From JAQGHB01 sp036384495 (lineage in GTDB: Bacteria; Patescibacteriota; Saccharimonadia; Saccharimonadales; UBA4665): a stretch of 13,297 nt of DNA. Position 1 is the stretch's first letter. Each line of letters starts with the position of its first letter. The DNA lies in contig DASVMD010000077.1 of assembly GCA_036384495.1 (NCBI GenBank), forward strand, positions 1 to 13,297, written 5' to 3'. Position numbers and translations under genes: made by a program. Shown here piece after piece: positions 1 through 4,707 of the stretch. Under the pieces are notes generated by a model, which saw only the letters and a program-made list of their open reading frames with translations, did no database searches and was not told where the DNA came from.

Positions 1-126
1 GAGCAAGGTGTGCAACGCTTGCGTGACATTATGCGCCGCCAGGGTATTTTGCACGAACTGACGCGCCAAGGCATCGATGTGGGACAAACTATCCGTATTA
101 AGGGTGGTTACGAATTCGAGTATTAG
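1..126 (+). CDS. obg: GTPase Obg/CgtA, C-terminal end (partial)
   Basis: Only the last 41 codons and a TAG stop are in the window, reading in frame from base 1; the gene begins upstream. The peptide has the pattern of the Obg C-terminal (OCT) domain: a helix with QRLRDIMRRQGI, then a turn GIDVGQTIRI, then a gene end of YEFEY. Obg proteins of this subfamily typically end in a 'G-D-x-V-x-I ... FEF' strand pair like this one. Obg is a ribosome-associated GTPase linked to large-subunit assembly and stress responses. Neither the glycine-rich Obg fold nor the G domain is visible here, so the call rests on the tail alone. The next gene starts 2 nt after the stop, so the two are probably cotranscribed. 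Confidence 0.72.
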   Translation, partial: EQGVQRLRDIMRRQGILHELTRQGIDVGQTIRIKGGYEFEY

Positions 127-128
127 CA

Positions 129-701
129 ATGGAAAATGCCGTAATTCTCCACGGTAAGCCTTCAAGGGAGCGGTATTTAAATCCTGCTCTACCAAAACCT
201 CATGAAGCTAATTGGTTTCCATGGATACGTCAAAAATTGGGCGAGGTGGGTATAACGGCGGTTGTCCCGCCACTTCCAAAGCCGTACTTTCCAGTGTATG
301 AGGATTGGAAAAGGGTATTTGAGCAAGAAACAGTCACTAGTAAGACTCGTTTTGCCTGTCACAGTGCTGGAGCTGAGCTCTTTTTACGTTGGTTTTCGTC
401 CCATAAGGATGTCGCGGTTGAAAGGGCGGTGCTTGTTGCCCCCTATGCTGACTATTTAGGGAAGTACGGGGACTTTTCACAGTATGATCTTGACCCTGAT
501 TTGCCAAAAAGAGTCGGCAAACTCATTGTTATTAATTCCAAGGATGACGATGACCCCATCCAAAGACGAACTCGAGAGATCGTTGAGGCCTTTCCTTCGG
601 CCGAACTGATAGAAGTGGATGGTTACGGCCATTTTCGAATAGGCCACAACATGACCGGCCCTGAGTTTCCTATCTTACTTGAAGCGCTGACAGCTTCATA
701 G
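129..701 (+). CDS. Alpha/beta hydrolase, RBBP9/YdeN-type serine hydrolase
   Basis: The 190-residue protein matches the usual length of the RBBP9/YdeN family of small serine hydrolases. It opens with a beta strand and oxyanion-type turn (AVILHGKP, 4-11), has a tryptophan-rich region at 29-40, and a nucleophile elbow CHSAGAEL at 77-84. S79 is the likely nucleophile; the usual first Gly of G-x-S-x-G is a Cys here. Family architecture places the acid in VINSKDDDDPI (134-144) and the base in GYGHF (H168). Substrates of this family are mostly unknown, so only generic esterase/hydrolase activity can be inferred. The ATG lies 2 nt after the obg stop with no clear Shine-Dalgarno, which suggests translational coupling in an obg operon. 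A short inverted repeat (TGAAGC/GCTTCA, 680-698) spans its last codons, without a T-tract. Confidence 0.82.
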   Translation: MENAVILHGKPSRERYLNPALPKPHEANWFPWIRQKLGEVGITAVVPPLPKPYFPVYEDWKRVFEQETVTSKTRFACHSAGAELFLRWFSSHKDVAVERAVLVAPYADYLGKYGDFSQYDLDPDLPKRVGKLIVINSKDDDDPIQRRTREIVEAFPSAELIEVDGYGHFRIGHNMTGPEFPILLEALTAS

Positions 702-743
702 ATATTTGCCTATAGGCTGTATTAAGGGCTGCTATGAGTTCGA

Positions 744-765
744 ATACTACATAGCTGTATGGTAT
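744..765. repeat. Imperfect 22-bp palindrome overlapping the promoter of the 780 gene
   Basis: The 22 bp centred on AGCT (ATAC at 744-747, GTAT at 762-765) pair at 8 of 11 symmetric positions. The element runs into the -10 hexamer that begins at 763, a placement typical of an operator. No regulator is known, and chance is possible in AT-rich DNA. Confidence 0.3.
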
Positions 766-768
766 AGT
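760..768 (+). promoter_or_regulatory. Extended -10 promoter for the DUF218-like gene
   Basis: TGGTATAGT fits the extended -10 pattern TGnTATAAT with one mismatch in the hexamer. No good -35 lies 16-18 bp upstream, which is usual for extended -10 promoters. Transcription would begin near 775, giving a leader of about 5 nt before the ATG at 780. Confidence 0.5.
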
Positions 769-779
769 AACTGTAATTC

Positions 780-1352
780 ATGAGCCTTTACCGAGCAGCC
801 GTATACGGAGAATATCAATATCATGGTCGCATGGCAGATGTTGATGTAGTTGTGGGTTTGGCTTTCGGCACTTCTACTCACCCAGAAAGTGTTAACTGGC
901 ATTTAGCTGAGACGGCACTGGCCAGAGGGCACTCGTGCGATGCTCCGGTGATACTTGAGGGGACATTAGAACAGGCCCGAACTACTAATTCACCACCGGC
1001 CTTAGTCATTGACGGTACTTTAACAAATTCAGCTGGCGTTGGCATGGGTGCGGACGGCGTCTTAAAAGAAGCAAAAGAGTTTATGGATGAGAGAGGCATG
1101 CGCACAGCGCTCTTAATTGCTCAGGCTTTTCATATTGGTCGTGTTGAGGCCCAGGCGCAAAGTAGGGGCATGGAAACTGTGTTGCCATTTGGTTTACCAC
1201 GTGCATTTGATCCGGAATCTGAGCAGTGGTGGACAACTAAGCAGTCGCTATGGATCCCGCGCGAGTTAATTGGCCTTGGCTTTATAAAATTGCCAGCGCC
1301 AATTAGAAATGGTCTCGGGCGTATACTCATGACCAGCTCGGAACCGGCGTAA
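780..1352 (+). CDS. DUF218-like (YdcF/SanA-type) protein
   Basis: A 190-residue protein that I assign only tentatively. The N-terminal part has a strand VDVVVGLAFGTS (21-32), then a helix, as in DUF218 proteins. The C-terminal part has the pattern I associate with that family: a strand (TALLIAQ, 109-115), then FHIGRVEAQAQSRG (117-130), where H118 and R121 recall the family's 'yHm-x-R-a' motif, then a proline-containing strand (VLPFGLP, 134-140) and a final helix around RELIG (161-165). DUF218 members such as YdcF and SanA bind S-adenosylmethionine or act in envelope maintenance; the role here is unknown. There is no signal peptide. The ATG at 780 is chosen because an extended -10 lies 11 nt upstream. 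A second ATG at 831, just before the first core strand, is an alternative start. There is no Shine-Dalgarno for either. Confidence 0.72.
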   Translation: MSLYRAAVYGEYQYHGRMADVDVVVGLAFGTSTHPESVNWHLAETALARGHSCDAPVILEGTLEQARTTNSPPALVIDGTLTNSAGVGMGADGVLKEAKEFMDERGMRTALLIAQAFHIGRVEAQAQSRGMETVLPFGLPRAFDPESEQWWTTKQSLWIPRELIGLGFIKLPAPIRNGLGRILMTSSEPA

Positions 1353-1375
1353 TTAAGAATTAGTTAAGGTGTGGA

Positions 1376-1384
1376 TGCTACACT
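1376..1384 (+). promoter_or_regulatory. Extended -10 promoter of sbcB (leaderless)
   Basis: TGCTACACT matches TGnTAnnnT and ends 7 nt before the ATG at 1392, so the predicted transcription start coincides with that ATG. This supports the ATG at 1392 over the in-frame GTG at 1371, which would lie upstream of the transcript. Confidence 0.5.
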
Positions 1385-1391
1385 GGTAGCT

Positions 1392-2846
1392 ATGGCTGCG
1401 AGTTTTTTCTTCTACGATTTGGAGACGACCGGTATTAATGCCCGCTCGGCGCGGGTGATGCAGTTTGCTGGGCAGCGCACCGATATGGATTTGAATCCGA
1501 TCGGCGAGCCGGTGAATGTGCTTATAAAACTGACGCCTGATGTGCTGCCCGAGCCAGATGCTATTTTGATTACTGGTATCACGCCGCAGCAAACCCTAGC
1601 CGATGGCCTTACCGAAGCCGAATTTCTTAAGTATTTCTACGAAGAAGTCGTCCAGCCGGACACCATTTTTACCGGCTTTAACAGCGTGCGCTTCGACGAC
1701 GAGTTCATGCGTTTTTTGCACTACCGCAACTTTTACGATCCTTACGAATGGCACTGGAAGGACGGCTGTTCACGGTGGGATATTCTCGATTTGGTGCGCA
1801 TCACGCGTGCCCTGCGACCAGAGGGTATCGAGTGGCCATTTGCACCGAATGGCAAGCCCGCAAACCGGCTGGAGTTCCTGACCAAACTGAATAAGCTCGA
1901 TCATTACAAAGCGCACGATGCCTTGAGTGATGTGCACGCTACCATCGCCGTGGCCAAACTTATTAAAACTAAGCAAAAAGATCTGTTCGACTACATTTTG
2001 AGCATGCGCGATAAAAGGAAAGTCGCGGCGCTGGTGGAGGCGGGTCAGCCGTTTGTGTATGCCTCCGGTCGTTATAGCAGTGATACATTGTGCACGTCGG
2101 CCGCCGTGCTACTGGCCAAACATACGGCTCGCGACGAAGCCCTGGTCTACGACTTGCGCCATGATCCGACACCATTTATGGCCATGAGCGTGGATGAGAT
2201 TGTGGAGGCTTGGAGATATACCCGTGATCCAGATGCGGTGCGCTTACCAGTTAAAACCGTTAAGTATAACCGCTGTCCGGCCGTTGCGCCGCTCGGTGTC
2301 ATAAAAGACGAAGTCACGCAGGAGCGCTTGCAGCTGCCGCTTACCACTGTTGCCAAGCATCTGGCTATGCTTAAAAAGCACCACGCTGAATTTGCCGAAA
2401 AAGTTCGCCAGGCCGTTAAGCAGATGGATGACAGCCGCGAGCAATCGCAAACGGCGCTGGTAGATGACGAATCCACCGTTGATGAGCGGTTGTACGACGG
2501 ATTTATCGATAAGGGTGATGCTGCAACTATGCGGAACTTGCGCAGCGCTTCGCCCGCAGAAATAAGCCAGGTAGCTTCACGTTTTAAAGACTCGCGTTTG
2601 CATACGCTGGCGCCACTTTACAAAGCGCGCAACTACCCGAAGGCCTTAACGCCCGAAGAGCGGGCCTGGTGGGACGAATTTTGCGCTAAAAAACTGCTGG
2701 CAGGCGGCCCAAAGAGTCGTTTGGCGCAGTATTTTGCTCGGCTGGAAGAGCTTTCTAAAGGCAAACTAACAGGCGAGCAACAGTACTTACTTGAAGAGCT
2801 AAAGTTGTACGGCGAGTCTATTGTACCCGCTGATGTAACTGACTAG
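1392..2846 (+). CDS. sbcB: Exodeoxyribonuclease I (ExoI)
   Basis: This 484-residue protein is close to the length of E. coli ExoI (475) and collinear with it. It is a 3'-5' single-strand DNA exonuclease of the DnaQ-like DEDDh family, acting in recombination and mismatch repair. Catalytic motifs are intact: D9-x-E11 in YDLETTG, the FDDEF acid at 102-103, and H175...D180 in AHDALSDV. ExoI-specific blocks are also clear, including ITGITPQ, YRNFYDPY, SRWDILD, ALRPEGIEWP and, near the end, YKARNYP, which belong to the SH3-like and C-terminal helical domains. An in-frame GTG at 1371 would add 7 residues, but the extended -10 at 1376-1384 and the start of the first core strand at residue 5 favour the ATG at 1392. 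The last 29 bp overlap a small gene on the opposite strand. Confidence 0.95.
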   Translation: MAASFFFYDLETTGINARSARVMQFAGQRTDMDLNPIGEPVNVLIKLTPDVLPEPDAILITGITPQQTLADGLTEAEFLKYFYEEVVQPDTIFTGFNSVRFDDEFMRFLHYRNFYDPYEWHWKDGCSRWDILDLVRITRALRPEGIEWPFAPNGKPANRLEFLTKLNKLDHYKAHDALSDVHATIAVAKLIKTKQKDLFDYILSMRDKRKVAALVEAGQPFVYASGRYSSDTLCTSAAVLLAKHTARDEALVYDLRHDPTPFMAMSVDEIVEAWRYTRDPDAVRLPVKTVKYNRCPAVAPLGVIKDEVTQERLQLPLTTVAKHLAMLKKHHAEFAEKVRQAVKQMDDSREQSQTALVDDESTVDERLYDGFIDKGDAATMRNLRSASPAEISQVASRFKDSRLHTLAPLYKARNYPKALTPEERAWWDEFCAKKLLAGGPKSRLAQYFARLEELSKGKLTGEQQYLLEELKLYGESIVPADVTD

Positions 2847-3012
2847 CATGCAGTGGTTGGCGTGCTGGAGTGGCCACCAGTCGAAGCTGCTGCAAGCGGC
2901 CTTTTGCGGCGTACGCACCCCAGGTAATCACGGCGGCAATAATCAACCATGCCTGAAACGAGATTTGAATGTTGGTGCCCGGGATTATCCCCAAGACGAA
3001 AAATGAATACAT
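2818..3012 (-). CDS. Small hydrophobic membrane protein, function unknown
   Basis: This 64-residue minus-strand gene fills most of the space after sbcB. I do not recognise a family. The ATG at 3012-3010 is preceded by AGGGG (3022-3018) with 5 nt spacing and by a near-consensus promoter (-35 TTGACA at 3073-3068, 16-bp spacer, -10 TATAAT at 3051-3046). A longer in-frame ATG at 3054 lies upstream of the predicted transcription start and is rejected. The protein begins with a hydrophobic stretch (YSFFVLGIIPG, 2-12), continues with a likely membrane helix at about 19-36 (FQAWLIIAAVITWGAYAA), and ends in a basic tail of about 28 residues (KGRLQQLRL and on), as expected if the tail is cytoplasmic. 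It runs tail-to-tail with sbcB and overlaps its last 29 bp. The signals upstream support a real gene; its function is open. Confidence 0.62.
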   Translation of the reverse strand: MYSFFVLGIIPGTNIQISFQAWLIIAAVITWGAYAAKGRLQQLRLVATPARQPLHASQLHQRVQ

Positions 3013-3045
3013 TGGTGCCCCTGTTTTCGCTCTAATGTATTGGGG

Positions 3046-3073
3046 ATTATACACCGAATTGTCAGGCTGTCAA
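3046..3073 (-). promoter_or_regulatory. Near-consensus sigma70-type promoter for the small minus-strand gene
   Basis: Read on the minus strand: TTGACA (3073-3068), a 16-bp spacer, then TATAAT (3051-3046). Both hexamers are perfect and the spacer is one base short of ideal. Transcription should begin near 3039, leaving a leader of about 27 nt that carries the AGGGG ribosome site at 3022-3018. It is one of the strongest promoter matches in the window. Confidence 0.72.
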
Positions 3074-3230
3074 TATAATTGTATTACCTCTTATGGTTAC
3101 GTTGTGGTTTATGCACCGCTAAACCACACAAATCCCCAGAGTGCAAAGTTATAAAAACAGATAAGATCCGGTTGTCAATACTACTACGAAAACGTAAGCT
3201 CTACATCTAGTGTTTTCTACAAATCACACG
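3055..3230. other. Intergenic region between the minus-strand gene and the 2H-like pair
   Basis: No open frame here has convincing signals. The region holds two inverted repeats (3103-3128, and the long-range TGGGGATT/AATCCCCA pair at 3041-3048 and 3131-3138), a plus-strand TATAAT at 3074-3079 without a good -35, and a possible plus-strand promoter TTGTCA (3172-3177), 17 bp, TAAGCT (3195-3200). A further -10-like TACACT lies at 3231-3236. It is probably a regulatory region feeding the gene at 3274; a small RNA cannot be excluded. Confidence 0.4.
3103..3128. repeat. Perfect 9-bp inverted repeat with 8-nt loop
   Basis: TGTGGTTTA (3103-3111) and TAAACCACA (3120-3128) are perfect reverse complements around an 8-nt loop. 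Neither strand shows a T-tract after the stem, so it is not a standard intrinsic terminator. An operator or an RNA hairpin upstream of the 3274 gene are the options. Confidence 0.55.
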
Positions 3231-3273
3231 TACACTACCGATATGGGTTGTAAAACCAAAAGGGGAGTAAAAG

Positions 3274-3975
3274 GTGGCGCATAAACGTCACGGTATTAGG
3301 GCAAATCTCGTGGCTAATCGAGAACAGCAGCCTCGCTATAAGCAAAGAGCTGCAAACGAGGCCTTTGGTATTTATCGTCCGCTGGCTGAGGAATCGGCGG
3401 AACAGGTATGGGACGCGCTGGCGGATGCTCGCCGCGATGTGAGTAGGTTCTTTTCGCGCACCAGAGGTACGTCTGCAGAACTGGTTATACCTGCCGAGAT
3501 TGGGGCGACATTTGTGATGCGAGTAAAAGTCCGTCGGGCGATGAAGCATGGTTTATTGCAGCGCGGGTTTGATCTTAATCGGACGCTTGCAGTCATTGAA
3601 GAATATAAAGAAAACAATGACAGTGAGCTGGAAGTACCTTTGAGCGAAACAGATTGGTTTGACCAGGGTGAGCGCAAGCTTGTGTACAAGTTTGAAGAGG
3701 CAACTAAGGCTACCCATCAACTTGCAAAGCAGTCGAATGATATAGGCGAGATTCTAGAATCTTGTAAAGCTGGTGAGCTGAAAGTGTATCAACCAGATCA
3801 CGTAACCCTATTCAAATACGGTAGGAGGCGTGATGGTCGTGACTTGAGCCGGGAGCATAAAAATATCGTGGGCGAAATCGTCGAAGAGCGGTTTGCGGAC
3901 GCCAACATTGGGGCTATTGTGCTAGCCGGCCTGGTGCCGGGTGATAGTTATTCGCAACCGAGACTGGCAGCCTAA
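3274..3975 (+). CDS. 2H phosphoesterase-like protein, first of a tandem pair, degenerate motif 1
   Basis: I do not recognise this 233-residue protein as a named family. Its C-terminal third has a half-site typical of the 2H phosphoesterase fold: a strand with DHVTLF (H176-x-T178), then a helix (about 191-206) and a strand (AIVLAGLVPG, 214-223). It aligns with the next gene through a shared basic start (MAHKRH versus MGKYRH), an L-A-x-[IL]-E helix (105-109), an S...F-x-x-G turn (124-132), I-G-[ED]-I-L (157-161), the H-x-[ST] strand and a shared LAA end. Where the partner has its first H-x-T, this protein has KHGLL (91-95), so motif 1 appears lost and catalysis may be impaired. 2H enzymes act on RNA 2'-5' bonds and cyclic phosphates. 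The GTG start is set by GGGGAG at 3262-3267. The stop overlaps the next ATG by one base (TAATG). Confidence 0.75.
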   Translation: MAHKRHGIRANLVANREQQPRYKQRAANEAFGIYRPLAEESAEQVWDALADARRDVSRFFSRTRGTSAELVIPAEIGATFVMRVKVRRAMKHGLLQRGFDLNRTLAVIEEYKENNDSELEVPLSETDWFDQGERKLVYKFEEATKATHQLAKQSNDIGEILESCKAGELKVYQPDHVTLFKYGRRRDGRDLSREHKNIVGEIVEERFADANIGAIVLAGLVPGDSYSQPRLAA

Positions 3976-4631
3976 TGGGGAAGTATCGTCATAATTTGCC
4001 GCCACGTAATGCTCGCCATCAAAAGGAGCGAAATGTTTTATTTGACGACAAACAACCGCTGCCACGGTCTGGTTTTGGGCTGCGGCGCAGCCTCAACAGA
4101 AGCATCTCAAGATCAATAGTATCTGCTGCTGCGGAGCTAAAGATAGCTGGAGATATTGCTAGTGAAATTGATTTGCGAAGGAGCACGCATGCTACGTTAT
4201 TGTCGCGTCGAGCTCTTGAAAGCGAACTGCGCAAAGGAAATGGTCGCCATAATGTGGGCGGAATGCTAGCGACCCTGGAGCGACGGGCACGGGCCCGGTT
4301 CCCAAAGCATGCTGAGGCAACCATATCCGGCGTAGGTTTTGTGGATGGCAAAATTCTTGGTGTTTGGATAGAGAGTCCAAGGCTGAAACAAGAACGTGAG
4401 TGCATAGGGGATATATTAAGTTGGTATGGTGTCCCGGGTATCAGAAGAGATACCGGAGACAGCCGCTTACATGTCAGTATTGGCGAGAGTCAGGAAGTGC
4501 TGACGCTTGCCGTAAGGGATCGTGCCGAACAAGCGTTGGAAGAGAGGCTGCAGGATATTACCAGACAACGGGGAAATATACTGTCTTTTGGAGTTGCTAA
4601 TATTTACCCTCAGGAACAGCTGGCTGCCTGA
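3975..4631 (+). CDS. 2H phosphoesterase-like protein, second of a tandem pair, both motifs present
   Basis: A 218-residue protein, paralogous to the gene before it and translationally coupled to it through TAATG. Two H-x-[ST]-hydrophobic motifs are visible: H72-A-T74-L in STHATLL and H166-V-S168-I in RLHVSIGE. The 94-residue spacing, the helix after each motif, and the strand-turn ATISGVGF (115-122) followed by KILGVWIES (126-134) fit the two-lobed 2H fold (LigT/ThpR, cyclic phosphodiesterases). I infer that it could hydrolyse or process RNA ends with 2',3'-cyclic or 2'-5' phosphates. The first 65 residues are basic and low in hydrophobics, and could bind RNA. It ends in TGA, the only TGA stop among the complete genes here. 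The fold is assigned by eye and needs a profile comparison; the existence of the gene is secure. Confidence 0.75.
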   Translation: MGKYRHNLPPRNARHQKERNVLFDDKQPLPRSGFGLRRSLNRSISRSIVSAAAELKIAGDIASEIDLRRSTHATLLSRRALESELRKGNGRHNVGGMLATLERRARARFPKHAEATISGVGFVDGKILGVWIESPRLKQERECIGDILSWYGVPGIRRDTGDSRLHVSIGESQEVLTLAVRDRAEQALEERLQDITRQRGNILSFGVANIYPQEQLAA

Positions 4632-4671
4632 TTTGTCCGTAGCTTAGCGGTCTCGATTTTCTCGGATTTTT

Positions 4672-4697
4672 CCTGTATAATATATCGACTACACAGG
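4672..4697. repeat. Short inverted repeat around the uvrA -10 and ribosome site
   Basis: CCTGT (4672-4676) and ACAGG (4693-4697) are reverse complements, 16 nt apart. The left arm touches the -10 hexamer and the right arm touches the Shine-Dalgarno. It is too wide for an E. coli-type LexA box (CTGT-N8-ACAG). Confidence 0.25.
4676..4681 (+). promoter_or_regulatory. -10 element of uvrA
   Basis: A perfect TATAAT lies 26 nt before the GTG start. No clear -35 stands 16-18 bp upstream. Transcription from about 4688 leaves a 20-nt leader that includes GGGAGG (4696-4701), 6 nt before GTG at 4708. Confidence 0.6.
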
Positions 4698-4707
4698 GAG
4701 GTGCTTA

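Noticed and set aside
708..717. GCCTATAGGC palindrome after the hydrolase gene, as a terminator
   Set aside because: It has no loop and no T-tract, so it cannot act as an intrinsic terminator in the usual form.
2969..3154. A 61-codon plus-strand open frame in the gap after sbcB
   Set aside because: It starts inside the opposing small gene, has no Shine-Dalgarno or promoter at a suitable distance, and its peptide has no gene-like pattern.
4636..4671. Terminator between the second 2H-like gene and uvrA
   Set aside because: TCCG and CGGA before a T-run could pair only across a loop of more than 20 nt with a 4-bp stem, which is too weak to call.
4657..4690. SOS (LexA) operator at uvrA
   Set aside because: Neither CTGT-N8-ACAG nor a GAAC-N4-GTTC box is present. 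Only a wider CCTGT/ACAGG pair is seen, which is listed separately as a weak finding.
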